The notes: a model not told the origin generated them from the letters alone. DNA of 64,000 nt from Leisingera sp. ANG59 (GCF_013317235.1 NZ_WLCM01000001.1:138850-202849); one strand, 5' to 3'; positions 41,391 through 52,458 are shown, numbered from the stretch's first letter. Program-made: numbers and translations.

Positions 41391-41729
41391 TCAGCCGAAA
41401 ATGCTGAGATCCAGCTCCAGCCCGGTGCCTAGCCAGATCCCGTGATCGCGGTGATCTGCCAGGGCGTTGCCGGTATCCGGATGGGCAAAGACAACCAGCC
41501 CGCCCCGGTTCAGCGCCAGCCACGGCAGCAGCTGCGCGAACTGTTCCGGCGTGGCCGCCAGCTGGCAGGACCACATCGGGTGCGGGCCGACGTTCTTTTC
41601 ATGAACGCGGCCCATCTCCACCGAGAACCGCTCCGCAGCCTGCTGACAGAGTGCGCGGGCCTGATCCACACTGGCGGCGTCGAAATAGATATGGGCGTGG
41701 TAGCCGGTGATGCTGTCTGTCTGTTTCAT
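41391..41729 (-). CDS. DOPA 4,5-dioxygenase family protein
   Basis: 112-aa protein of the DOPA-dioxygenase family. In fungi and in some bacteria these cleave the ring of L-DOPA or a related catechol. The characteristic conserved residues are ITGYHAHIYFDAA (His-x-His), GPHPMWSCQL (His) and VFAHPDTGNALADHRDHGIWLG (several His). These could bind the metal. It is full length for the family. Flanked by two ABM-domain genes in the same orientation. Confidence 0.85.
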   Translation of the reverse strand: MKQTDSITGYHAHIYFDAASVDQARALCQQAAERFSVEMGRVHEKNVGPHPMWSCQLAATPEQFAQLLPWLALNRGGLVVFAHPDTGNALADHRDHGIWLGTGLELDLSIFG

Positions 41730-41812
41730 AGCTGCAGTCTCTTACGGCTGGGCGCCGCAGGCAATGCGGTGAATGCGAACAGGCCCTGTGCAGCAACGGC
41801 TGATAGGTCCGG

Positions 41813-42097
41813 TCAGGGCACAGAATAGGTGCGGAAGTCCTGTTCCCGCCGCATGGTTGCACTGCGGGCGTCAAGGTCGCCGCGTTCAGCCCGCCAGTCC
41901 AGGTAGCGGTTCAAGTGTTCCGGTGTCTCCCAAAGGTGGAACACTGCTATTTCCCAGCGCTCCCGGTGGAGGCCCACATGCGCCTCGATGCAGCCAGGAA
42001 AGGCCCGTGTGTCCGGCAGCATCGTCAGGACTTCCTCGGCATGCGCCTCGAATGTGCCGATGTCCGGGTAAACGACTGCAAAAACGGCCTCTTTCAT
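41813..42097 (-). CDS. Antibiotic biosynthesis monooxygenase (ABM) domain protein, copy 2
   Basis: 94-aa ABM-like protein with VVYPDIGTFEAHAEEVLTMLPDTRAFPGCIEAHVGL and IAVFHLWETPEHLNRYLDWR. Its layout parallels copy 1 at 41023-41316, including the shared R(A/H)xxGC(L/I)(Q/E)A stretch, and suggests duplication around the DOPA-dioxygenase-like gene. The biochemical role is unknown. Its start lies 84 bp upstream of the dioxygenase start, on the same strand. Confidence 0.75.
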   Translation of the reverse strand: MKEAVFAVVYPDIGTFEAHAEEVLTMLPDTRAFPGCIEAHVGLHRERWEIAVFHLWETPEHLNRYLDWRAERGDLDARSATMRREQDFRTYSVP

Positions 42098-42294
42098 GCT
42101 TCAGCATCCAGCTTTTCAATAGTCTGCGCAGTGTTTTTTAAAATGCATCCAAGAGTGACATTTGCACAAGGGGGCTGGGCCGTACAGCCGGTAAAGGTGC
42201 TGTGAGCTGCACATATCGATTGTGTTCAAGATGCAAGGCCGGGGCAAAATCCGCGCCGCAGGTTCGGAACTTCTACCCGCCTGTACCGGTGGCA

Positions 42295-42325
42295 CAAAAA
42301 AACATGCACCCCGCAGGGTGCATGT
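42295..42325 (-). terminator. Intrinsic terminator of acnA
   Basis: ACATGCACCC (42302-42311) pairs with GGGTGCATGT (42316-42325). Read on the minus strand, the stem is followed by a run of T (A-run 42296-42302 on the plus strand). The remaining part of the gap, 42098-42294, holds nothing I recognise. Confidence 0.9.
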
Positions 42326-42349
42326 CCGATTGTTCAGGTCTGGCAGGCC

Positions 42350-45124
<2,775 letters not shown>

Positions 45125-45347
45125 GGTTGGCCTCCCTCAAGAATTTGTAACCGGGGAATTCGCTGCCTGCTAAATGCATGAGGAAGATGAAGCATTCAAT
45201 AGCCCAAACGCCGCAGGCAGCACTTTTGTATGCGATTGTACACATTTTTTGCGAAGCAGGGCCTCATGCCGCCCTCAAAAATGATTGATTGGCCTGTTTG
45301 CGGGCAAGTCTTTAGACCTGAAGCCTGACACACAGAGAAGGCGATTC

Positions 45348-46049
45348 ATGAAATTCCTGCTACCGATCGTGGCCATGCTGGGCCTTGCCATGCCGGTTTG
45401 CGGCCAGTCCGCAGATGAGCCTGTTGTGGTTGAACTCTATACTTCGCAGGGCTGTTCGTCCTGCCCGCCCGCTGACGCGCTGCTGCATGAGCTTGCGGTG
45501 CGGCAGGATGTACTGCCGCTGGCGCTGCATGTGGATTATTGGGACTACATCGGCTGGAAGGATAAGTTCGCCGATCCGTCGCACACCAAGCGTCAAAAGG
45601 GTTATGCCCAGGCAGGCGGGCGCAGGATGATCTATACTCCGCAGATGATCATCATGGGGCAGGACGACGTGGTCGGGGCTGATGCGCTGGCGGTCGATAA
45701 TGCCATTGCCAGGCACCTGGAAACCCCGCGCCCGGTGTCGCTGACCGTCAGCCGTTCCGGAGGGGATCTGGTGATCCGCCTGCATCCGCGGGTGCAGATG
45801 GCTTCCGGTCCTTACCTGGTGCAGCTGGTGCGGTTCACGCCGCAGCGCAAGGTCAGCATCACCCGGGGTGAGCTGGCAGGCAGATCCTTCACTTACGCAA
45901 ATGTGGTGGAGGACTGGGAGGTCGCCGCAAAGTGGGACGGAGCCGGCAGTCTGGAGGTTTCTGTTCCCGCGCCCGGAAGCAAAGCCGCCGCGGTTCTGGT
46001 GCAGGCTGCGCCATTCGGAAAGATCATTGCTGCGGCGCGGGCCGACTGA
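45348..46049 (+). CDS. DUF1223 family exported thioredoxin-like protein
   Basis: 233-aa protein with a signal peptide (MKFLLPIVAMLGLAMPVCG) and the DUF1223 signature VVVELYTSQGCSSCPPADALLHEL (about residues 27-50), which has a CSSC motif in a thioredoxin-like fold. Further family parts are LHVDYWDYIGWKDKFADP and RMIYTPQMIIMGQDDVVG. A periplasmic redox role is likely, but the family is uncharacterised. The start at 45348 is preferred over 45285 because of the signal peptide. It converges on the lipid acyltransferase gene with a 9-bp gap. Confidence 0.9.
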   Translation: MKFLLPIVAMLGLAMPVCGQSADEPVVVELYTSQGCSSCPPADALLHELAVRQDVLPLALHVDYWDYIGWKDKFADPSHTKRQKGYAQAGGRRMIYTPQMIIMGQDDVVGADALAVDNAIARHLETPRPVSLTVSRSGGDLVIRLHPRVQMASGPYLVQLVRFTPQRKVSITRGELAGRSFTYANVVEDWEVAAKWDGAGSLEVSVPAPGSKAAAVLVQAAPFGKIIAAARAD

Positions 46050-46058
46050 AAAACCGAT

Positions 46059-46991
46059 TCAGTCCACCGGACTATCGGCCTGCCGGGCAGCTTTGCCGAC
46101 GGGCACATATGGCTTCCAGCGGCGGTGAATCCAGAACCACTGCCCGGTGTGCTTGCGCACGATCGCTTCCAGGTCCGCGCTCAGCGCTTTGGTCATGGTC
46201 AGCGGATCTGACGGCGGCACCTCTGCATTCATCACGATCTCGAAATCCAGCCCGTTCTCCTGGCGCACGGCATAAACCGGAATCAGCGCAGCACCGAATT
46301 TCAGTGCCAGTTCCGCAGGCACGGTGGACGTGACAGCCGGCTTGCCGAAGAAGTCGATCAGCTCGCCGCCCTGGGCATGCAGATCGGTGACGATGGCAGC
46401 GATGCCGCCTTTCTTCAGGTGGCGCACCAGTTCCACCATTCCCCGTTTGCCCTGTTCGAACATCGGCTCGCCATTTTGCTTGATGGCCTCAACATAATGT
46501 GCGTTGAAATACGGGTTGGCCATCCGGCGGTAGAGCGCGCCCATTTCGTGTCCGCGGGACACCAAAGCCGCGCGGGCGGCGTCGTAGTTGCCGAAATGGG
46601 CGGTTGCCAGCAGCACCGGGCGGCCCTCAGCCCGGGCGGCTTCCAAAGCTTGCAGGCCGGGGCCGCTGATCGGCGCGGACCTGGCCCGCTCGTGAAAGGG
46701 CTTGCCTGCGTAGATTTCCGCAATCATCCGGCCGGCATTGTCGCTGACGTCCCGGTACAGGTCCGCCGGGTCCAGGTCCGACAGCTCCGGGCTGACAAGT
46801 TTCAGGTTTTCGCGCACCCGTTTGTCAAAACCCGCCAGCCGTCCCATGGCAGTGACCAGGCGGCCCATCATCGGCACCCGCAAGCGGTAAGGCACCAGCC
46901 CGGCGCCCAGCAGCAGGCCGCGCAGGAACAGGTTGCTGCCAAAATATTTGACATGGCTCCAGGTGGAGAGCTCGGAAGGATCTGCGGGCAT
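46059..46991 (-). CDS. Lipid A biosynthesis acyltransferase-like protein (LpxL/HtrB family)
   Basis: 310-aa membrane-associated acyltransferase of the HtrB/LpxL family, which adds secondary acyl chains to lipid A. The HX4D catalytic motif is seen in ATAHFGNYDAARAAL (about residue 131-136). Substrate-site parts are GALYRRMANPYFNAHY, FEQGKRGMVELVRHLKKGGIAAIVTDLHAQGG and DFFGKPAVTSTVPAELALKFGA. Some alphaproteobacterial members act on other lipids, so lipid A is inferred. Confidence 0.9.
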   Translation of the reverse strand: MPADPSELSTWSHVKYFGSNLFLRGLLLGAGLVPYRLRVPMMGRLVTAMGRLAGFDKRVRENLKLVSPELSDLDPADLYRDVSDNAGRMIAEIYAGKPFHERARSAPISGPGLQALEAARAEGRPVLLATAHFGNYDAARAALVSRGHEMGALYRRMANPYFNAHYVEAIKQNGEPMFEQGKRGMVELVRHLKKGGIAAIVTDLHAQGGELIDFFGKPAVTSTVPAELALKFGAALIPVYAVRQENGLDFEIVMNAEVPPSDPLTMTKALSADLEAIVRKHTGQWFWIHRRWKPYVPVGKAARQADSPVD

Positions 46992-47152
46992 GGCGTCTGG
47001 ATATCTGCGGCGCGTAACTGCGCCCGGAAGCCTGCATCATACGCAGCAGCGGCAGCAGGTACAAGCAGCTCGCGATGGAGGTCCTGCACGGCGGCGGCGG
47101 CCCGCGGCCGGCCTTTGGTTCAGCGCATTGCGGCACTCATGCCAACTGGACG

Positions 47153-48334
47153 TCAGCCGCCGTCTTCCTCCTCGTCTTCCTCCACCGACTTGAGTTCGAT
47201 CTCGCCAGTCGCGACAAGATCGCGCATAGCGCTGATAATCAGGCTGAAGGCAGCCTCGCCGTCGCTGCGCTTGACCTTGCCGCGCTCGGCGACTTCCTCA
47301 CGGATGTTGTCGGCCATCCGGCTCGACATGTTCTTGAGCAGGAACTCGGAGGTAGCCACATCTTCCTCGTCGGTGGCAAAGGCGATGGCGGTCACCAGGT
47401 CGGGCTGCGAGAGCACCCGGATCAGCTTGGGCACGTCCAGCGGCTGCATCCGTTCGGCAATCAGCGCGTAGGTGAAGATTGCCTTGCGCACCGTGACAGC
47501 AAATTCCTGATCCTCTTCGTCCAGCGCGGTCAGCACCTCGTCCCGCTTGGCGGCAGCGGCTTCGGTCAGGACGGCCCCCAGGCGCTGGCCGGGGGTCTGG
47601 TCGAACGCAAGATCAGGCCGCGCTTCTACCTGGGCGGCCAGCGACAGTCCGATGCGGTCCACCGTGTCCGGCGTCACATTGGCGGTCTGGCTGACGGCAT
47701 AGGTGATGCGGCGCGCCACGGGCCCGGGCAGATGGATCAGCATCTGTGCCGCTTTGGCGGTATCCAGTTTGGACAGGAGAACCGCGGCCACCTCTGTGCT
47801 TTCGGCCTGGGCTAGTTCGGCCAGGTCCTCAGGCGGCAGCCGCTTCAGCCGCTCCCACGGGTCGCCGAACTGGCGCACCCCGGCTTCGCGGCGCAGGCGG
47901 GTATGGGTGTGGCGGCTGATCTTGCCTTCCATCGCACTCAAGGCACCGGCCAGGCCATTGGGGAAATGCAGGCCGACGTTGTCCAGCAGATCTGCAAACT
48001 CTCCCGCCACAGAATTCAGCGTGTCCCGGTCGATAATCCGCATCCTGCCCATCTGCTGGGTCAGTTCCATCTGCAGGTCGTCGGGCAGTTCCTCCAGCGG
48101 GATCTCGGCGCCTTCATTCAGCAGCAGCCGGACGATGATGGCGGCCTTGGCCTTGCCGCTGAGGCCAGAGGCCGCTGCCGGGTTCGCCAGTGCACCGCCG
48201 CCGATTCCGCCGCCGGGGCCGCCCGCATCAAGGCCGCCCACAGGCGCCGGAGCGGCGAAATCGCCCATGTCCATTCCGCCCATTCCGCCCCCGCCCAAGT
48301 CCATCGGAAGCGCCAGCATATCGTCTTGAGGCAT
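47153..48334 (-). CDS. fliG: FliG-like flagellar motor switch protein
   Basis: 393-aa FliG family protein. The first ~50 residues are Gly/Met-rich (LGGGGMGGMDMGD, PGGGIGGGALANP). FliG N and middle domains follow (AKAAIIVRLLLNEGAEIPLEELP, about residues 60-80), then the C domain with LKNMSSRMADNIREEVAERGKVKRSDGEAAFS. The E. coli torque residues SKRAAEMLRDDLEARGPVR correspond here to SSRMADNIREEVAERGKVK, so the charge pattern is retained. No other flagellar gene is nearby. It may be the motor FliG of a split locus or a second, specialised copy. Confidence 0.8.
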   Translation of the reverse strand: MPQDDMLALPMDLGGGGMGGMDMGDFAAPAPVGGLDAGGPGGGIGGGALANPAAASGLSGKAKAAIIVRLLLNEGAEIPLEELPDDLQMELTQQMGRMRIIDRDTLNSVAGEFADLLDNVGLHFPNGLAGALSAMEGKISRHTHTRLRREAGVRQFGDPWERLKRLPPEDLAELAQAESTEVAAVLLSKLDTAKAAQMLIHLPGPVARRITYAVSQTANVTPDTVDRIGLSLAAQVEARPDLAFDQTPGQRLGAVLTEAAAAKRDEVLTALDEEDQEFAVTVRKAIFTYALIAERMQPLDVPKLIRVLSQPDLVTAIAFATDEEDVATSEFLLKNMSSRMADNIREEVAERGKVKRSDGEAAFSLIISAMRDLVATGEIELKSVEEDEEEDGG

Positions 48335-48410
48335 TCTCGCACCCTAGCAAAAGATTCTTCTCAATCGTGGAGGGCAGGATAGGCCGCAAGCGGTAAAGAA
48401 AGGCTGAAGT

Positions 48411-48944
48411 CTAGTAGCTGTAGGAGGTGCCCGTTTCCAACGCGCTGCGCAAGGAGGCCTCGGCCCAGCTGCCGTTGCCGCCGCGGGCGCGGATTTCCTT
48501 CCATTGGGCAAGCGCTGCGCTGTATTTCCCCTGTTCGACAAAGCCTTGGCCCATGTAGGAGCGCGCCAGGATATTGTCCGGATCCTGCGCCAGTGCTTGA
48601 TCATAGAAGGTCTGCGCCAGTTCCAGATTGCCCAGCTTGCGATGAGTGAAGCCCCAGTAAGTCAGCACCATGCTGTCCCCCTGATCGGCCATTGCGCTGA
48701 GCACCGCCTGGGCGTCTTTCTGGCGGCCGGCATAGGCCAGTTCCCGCGTCGCATCCAGCAGCCCCTCCTGATCCAGCGAAGACTTCCGCGGACGCACGCA
48801 GCGTTTCTTCTCGTCGTCCCACACTCTCTTGCCTTTGCAGGTCTTGGTGGTCTCAGTGGGTTTCGGCGGGTTCCAGTCGTTACCGCTGGCGGCAAGAGCT
48901 GCAACTGGCAAGGCGAAGGCGGCGGTCAAGGTTATCAAACGCAT
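48411..48944 (-). CDS. TPR-containing exported protein
   Basis: 177-aa protein with a signal peptide (MRLITLTAAFALPVAALAAS) and GGAG before the start. After a Cys-flanked basic loop (TCKGKRVWDDEKKRCVRP) it has about three TPR units: ATRELAYAGRQKDAQAVLSA, THRKLGNLELAQTFYDQALAQDPDN and GQGFVEQGKYSAALAQWKEI. Probably a periplasmic interaction protein of unknown partner. It lies 76 bp upstream of the fliG-like gene on the same strand but no flagellar link is known. Confidence 0.8.
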   Translation of the reverse strand: MRLITLTAAFALPVAALAASGNDWNPPKPTETTKTCKGKRVWDDEKKRCVRPRKSSLDQEGLLDATRELAYAGRQKDAQAVLSAMADQGDSMVLTYWGFTHRKLGNLELAQTFYDQALAQDPDNILARSYMGQGFVEQGKYSAALAQWKEIRARGGNGSWAEASLRSALETGTSYSY

Positions 48945-49036
48945 CTCTTGGGCTCCTGATGGGCTGGATCCTTGGCAGTGTAGCCTTGCAGCCGCGTCCG
49001 GGACGACATCTTTCTCATCAAAGATTCGGGAGGCGG

Positions 49037-50014
49037 TCAGGTGTCCAGGGGCTGGGCAAAGGCGGTGGACAGGCGGTGATCAAGATGCCGGAACTTTTTT
49101 CGCAAGAATTCGCTGCGCGCGAATGCTTCGCGAGAAATCTTCACCCAGTCGATAAGCAGTCGGCCCCGCATTGCACAAGTTAGAAGGTCAAAGTTCACAT
49201 TGTGGCGGTACTTCTTGAAGAACATTTCCGTTGAACGGTTTCTGATCCCGCTGGCTCCAATCTCGGATGGTTCTGCCGGCAGGAAAGCATCCATCTTGAG
49301 AAAATCCACAATGTCGTAAATTGCAAGTTTTGTACTGGCTTCGGTGAAGTCGAGCCCGTAGCTTACGCCTCGCCCCAGAACCAAGTTGCCGCCGTGGAAA
49401 TCACCGTGACTGAAGGTCGCGATGCACGGAGCTCCGGACAGGCGCTGGCAGTCTTTTGCAAGTTTAGCAACGAATCCGCCTAACTGCCGGGCACAAGCCT
49501 GAGGCTGTGAGGTGTGCACAAGGCTTTCAATTTCTTCCAGCATCCAATTGAACCACGCTGTTTTCACGGCCGGGGGATCAGAATTGTGCAGGTGATTTAA
49601 CCACTCGCCACCGCGCCGGAACACCTGCCCTGCTTGCAGAAGGTCTTGCGGCGAATACACTATTTGCTTCGCGGTCTTACCTTCTAAGAACTCAGTAACA
49701 TGAAAACGGCCGGTCGGTGACAAGTAAACGGGTTCGACAAGCGCGACCTTGGATTGCGCGTCAAAATGGCTGCGGAGTTTCTCTATGATACCGTACTCTT
49801 TAGTTAGCCGTGTAGTTCCTTCAGCCGTGTCCAACTTCAGTACCAAAGGGCTTCCGTCGGGCCTGGCAAGGACGAAAACGAAACGCTCATCGCTGAAGTT
49901 GGCGGATCTGTCCAGGCAGGAGATAGAAAATACATTCTTGATACCGGTCGCTGCGGAAAATTCGTCAACGCATTGGCGTACAAGCGCTTCGTCAAAATCG
50001 GCAAACAGATGCAT
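49037..50014 (-). CDS. Aminoglycoside phosphotransferase-like kinase family protein
   Basis: 325-aa protein with the APH/choline-kinase fold. The catalytic Brenner motif is HGDFHGGNLVLG (about residues 206-217), with Asp208 and Asn213, and the metal-binding GLDFTEAS follows (about 222). The N-lobe strand FVFVLARPDGSPLVLKLDT supplies the ATP-binding Lys. Codon use is clearly AT-richer than in neighbouring genes, which suggests a transferred or lineage-specific gene. The acceptor could be a sugar, lipid or small molecule; drug resistance is not implied. Its upstream neighbour on this strand is purB. Confidence 0.75.
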   Translation of the reverse strand: MHLFADFDEALVRQCVDEFSAATGIKNVFSISCLDRSANFSDERFVFVLARPDGSPLVLKLDTAEGTTRLTKEYGIIEKLRSHFDAQSKVALVEPVYLSPTGRFHVTEFLEGKTAKQIVYSPQDLLQAGQVFRRGGEWLNHLHNSDPPAVKTAWFNWMLEEIESLVHTSQPQACARQLGGFVAKLAKDCQRLSGAPCIATFSHGDFHGGNLVLGRGVSYGLDFTEASTKLAIYDIVDFLKMDAFLPAEPSEIGASGIRNRSTEMFFKKYRHNVNFDLLTCAMRGRLLIDWVKISREAFARSEFLRKKFRHLDHRLSTAFAQPLDT

Positions 50015-50090
50015 TAGATGAAATTGGGGCGGCCAAAGGTGCTAGTTAGTTCGCCCGTCTTCTAACACGCAAATAGTGAAGGCTGAATGA

Positions 50091-50119
50091 AAAACGCCCC
50101 GTCAGGTTGACGGGGCGTT
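50091..50119 (-). terminator. Intrinsic terminator of purB
   Basis: AACGCCCCGTCA (50093-50104) and TGACGGGGCGTT (50108-50119) form a 12-bp stem with a 3-nt loop. On the minus strand it is followed by TTTT (AAAA at 50091-50094). Confidence 0.92.
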
Positions 50120-50143
50120 CAAGGTCATTAGCTGCGGGCGGGG

Positions 50144-51448
50144 TTACTCGCCGAAGACGCGCTTGAAGATCGTGTCGACATGCTTGGTGTGATACCCCAT
50201 GTCGAACTTCTCGTTGATCGCCTCTTCACCAAGGGCCGCAACCACATCCGCATCCGCCAGCAGCAGTTCGCGGAAGTCGACGCGCTCTTCCCAGACCTTC
50301 AGGGCGTTGCGCTGCACCATGGCATAGGCATCCTCGCGGCTGACGCCTGCCTGGGTCAGCGCCAGCAGAACCCGCTGCGACATCACCAGGCCGGGGAATT
50401 TGTTCATGTTCTCCAGCATGTTTTCCGGGAACACCAGCATCTTGTCGACGACGCCCGCCAGGCGGTGCAGGGCGAAATCGAGGGTGACGGTGGCATCCGG
50501 GCCGATGCCGCGCTCGACGGAGGAGTGCGAAATATCACGCTCGTGCCACAGGGCCACGTTTTCCATCGCCGGGATCACCGCCATCCGCACCAGGCGGGCC
50601 AGGCCGGTGAGGTTCTCGGTCAGGACCGGGTTTTTCTTGTGCGGCATCGCCGAGGAGCCCTTCTGGCCCATCGAGAAGAATTCCGCGCCTTCCAGCACCT
50701 CGGTGCGCTGCATGTGGCGGATTTCCACCGCGATGTTCTCGATCGAGGAGGCAATCACGCCGAGGGTGGCAAAGAACATCGCGTGGCGGTCGCGCGGGAT
50801 CACCTGGGTGGAAATCGGCTCGGGGCGCAGGCCCAGCTGCTCGCAGACGTGCTCTTCAACCGCCGGGTCGATGTTGGCGAAGGTGCCGACCGCGCCGGAG
50901 ATCGCGCCGGTGGCCACTTCCCAGCGGGCCTTTTCCAGGCGGTTCTTGTTGCGGTCCATCTCGGCATAGAAACGGGCAAAGGTCAGGCCCATGGTGGTGG
51001 GCTCGGCGTGGATGCCGTGGGAGCGGCCAACGCGCACGGTGTTCTTGTGCTCCAGCGCGCGTTTCTTCAGCGCGGCCAGCACCTTGTCCATGCCGTCCAG
51101 CAGGATGTCGGCGGCGCGCACCAACTGCACGTTCAGGCAGGTGTCCAGCACGTCCGACGAAGTCATGCCCTGGTGCACGAAGCGGGCTTCTTCGGAGCCG
51201 ACATGCTCCGCCAGGTGGGTCAGGAACGCGATCACGTCATGCTTGGTGACGGCTTCGATCTCGTCAATGCGGGCGACGTCGAATTCCACATCCTTGGCTT
51301 TCCATACCGCGTCGGCGTTCTCGCGCGGGATCACGCCGAGGTTGGCCATGGCTTCGCAGGCGTGGGCCTCGATCTCGTACCAGATCTTGAATTTGGTCTC
51401 GGGCGACCAGATTGCGACCATCTCGGGGCGGGAATAGCGGGGGATCAT
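50144..51448 (-). CDS. purB: Adenylosuccinate lyase
   Basis: 434-aa enzyme of purine biosynthesis, cleaving SAICAR and adenylosuccinate with release of fumarate. The family signature GSSAMPHKKNPV is present near residue 262 (SMGQKGSSAMPHKKNP), together with RFVHQGMTSSDVLDTCLNVQ (about 86) and the catalytic-His region GRSHGIHAEPTTMG (about 138). The ATG at 51448 (MIPRYSRPEMVAIW) fits the family N-terminus better than the ATG at 51460. A terminator follows. Confidence 0.97.
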   Translation of the reverse strand: MIPRYSRPEMVAIWSPETKFKIWYEIEAHACEAMANLGVIPRENADAVWKAKDVEFDVARIDEIEAVTKHDVIAFLTHLAEHVGSEEARFVHQGMTSSDVLDTCLNVQLVRAADILLDGMDKVLAALKKRALEHKNTVRVGRSHGIHAEPTTMGLTFARFYAEMDRNKNRLEKARWEVATGAISGAVGTFANIDPAVEEHVCEQLGLRPEPISTQVIPRDRHAMFFATLGVIASSIENIAVEIRHMQRTEVLEGAEFFSMGQKGSSAMPHKKNPVLTENLTGLARLVRMAVIPAMENVALWHERDISHSSVERGIGPDATVTLDFALHRLAGVVDKMLVFPENMLENMNKFPGLVMSQRVLLALTQAGVSREDAYAMVQRNALKVWEERVDFRELLLADADVVAALGEEAINEKFDMGYHTKHVDTIFKRVFGE

Positions 51449-51534
51449 GGGCGAAGGCACCTTTATGTGATTGCGCAGCAGATGCCCGGCCTCTTAGATC
51501 AGCAGAAGCAGGACAGCAAGGCTGGGGGAGGTTC

Positions 51535-51882
51535 ATGAGGCAGTTTGCCCTGATGATTGCGTTATCATGCACGGTTGCGCCGGTTTGGGGCGGCGAATGG
51601 CGCAGCTTGAGCGGCGAAGAAGTGCAGGCTGCGCTGGAGGGGCAGCGGCTGGTCTACGGCAGCGGCGCCTGGCAGGAGTTCAATGCCTCGGGCCGGACGC
51701 TCTACAATGCAGGCCATGACAGCTGGGGCTACTGGGGCGTGCGGGATGGTAAATACTGTTCCACCTGGCCGCCCTCGGACCTGTGGGCCAGTTATGCGCT
51801 GGAAAGCGATGGAGAAGCCCTGCGGTTTGTCGGGGAGGGCGGTGACATCACCACGGGGCGCTACGCCGAGCCTGAGGAGTGA
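51535..51882 (+). CDS. Small exported protein of unknown function
   Basis: 115-aa product from the ATG at 51535 with GGGAGG upstream and a signal peptide (MRQFALMIALSCTVAPVWGG). The mature domain reads SLSGEEVQAALEGQRLVYGSGAWQEFNASGRTLYNAGHDSWGYWG, then VRDGKYCSTWPPSDLW, a pattern seen in small periplasmic proteins of alphaproteobacteria of unknown role. It diverges from purB, the upstream 87 bp being shared. Contains one Cys in the mature part. Confidence 0.7.
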   Translation: MRQFALMIALSCTVAPVWGGEWRSLSGEEVQAALEGQRLVYGSGAWQEFNASGRTLYNAGHDSWGYWGVRDGKYCSTWPPSDLWASYALESDGEALRFVGEGGDITTGRYAEPEE

Positions 51883-51953
51883 GCTGACGCGCACGCCCGC
51901 GCTCCGGACACCGGGCTGGTCTGCAGCGGGAGTGAGCCGCCGGGCCGGAGCGA

Positions 51954-52211
51954 TCAGCTGCCCCGCAATTGCGCCAGCAGCTGCGCGTTGCGGCAGTAAG
52001 ATGGCGCCTCGGCCAGTTCCGTCATCTCCTGCTGCAAATCACTGCAGTCGTCCTGATTGCGGCAAGTGCTGCAGCGCAGGACCGCGCGCATGTATTTACG
52101 GCCCTGCACCTGCGGGTCTGCGGCGACGATGCCGCCATAATCGATGCCCAGACGGCTGGCCATCCCCTGCACCAGATCGCTGCTGCGCCCGAGTTTTGCA
52201 AAAAGTCCCAT
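51954..52211 (-). CDS. Small Cys-rich DUF6455-like protein
   Basis: 85-aa protein starting MGLFAKLGRSSDLVQGMASR, with a strong GGAGGA before the ATG at 52211; the frame is open further, but the extension is not plausible. Four cysteines are arranged as LRCSTCRNQDDC then SYC (Cys at about residues 47, 50, 56 and 73). That pattern suggests a metal site or structural disulfides. Similar short proteins occur in Rhodobacterales under DUF6455. Function unknown. Confidence 0.65.
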   Translation of the reverse strand: MGLFAKLGRSSDLVQGMASRLGIDYGGIVAADPQVQGRKYMRAVLRCSTCRNQDDCSDLQQEMTELAEAPSYCRNAQLLAQLRGS

Positions 52212-52341
52212 ATTAGTCCTCCCATGCCCGGCCGCTGCCGGAAGTGCAGACAGAATGGGCGGGAATGTCTTCCGGCACTTTGATGTGGCGCAAATTCCGC
52301 GGCAGTCAGGTCCTCCCGCCTGCGCTTCGGTCTTCTTGCGA

Positions 52342-52414
52342 AGACCTGACGCAGTTGGGCCCGGCGCCGCGCAAGGCGCGGCGCCGGGCCCAAGGCCGCT
52401 GGCGGTGCAGGTCT
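52342..52414. repeat. Large GC-rich hairpin with 18-bp perfect stem
   Basis: TTGGGCCCGGCGCCGCGC (52355-52372) is followed by AAG and then its exact reverse complement GCGCGGCGCCGGGCCCAA (52376-52393). Farther out, AGACCTG (52342-52348) matches CAGGTCT (52408-52414). No T-tract follows. It lies between the hydrolase-OsmC gene and the DUF6455-like gene, both on the minus strand, and does not belong to any ORF I accept. Confidence 0.75.
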
Positions 52415-52458
52415 CCTGCACTGCCCGGGCGCGGGAGCACCGCTGGAGTTCTGGTGTG

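Noticed and set aside
45125-45347. TGTA-type inverted repeat near 45225 as a Fur or redox operator for acnA
   Set aside because: The arms are short and imperfect (TGTATGCGATTGTACA) and match no motif I can name.
49037-50014. Aminoglycoside resistance gene
   Set aside because: Only the general APH/choline-kinase fold is seen. No specific resistance-enzyme motif supports it.
50180-51538. 452-codon plus-strand frame across purB
   Set aside because: Antisense to adenylosuccinate lyase, whose signature is unambiguous.
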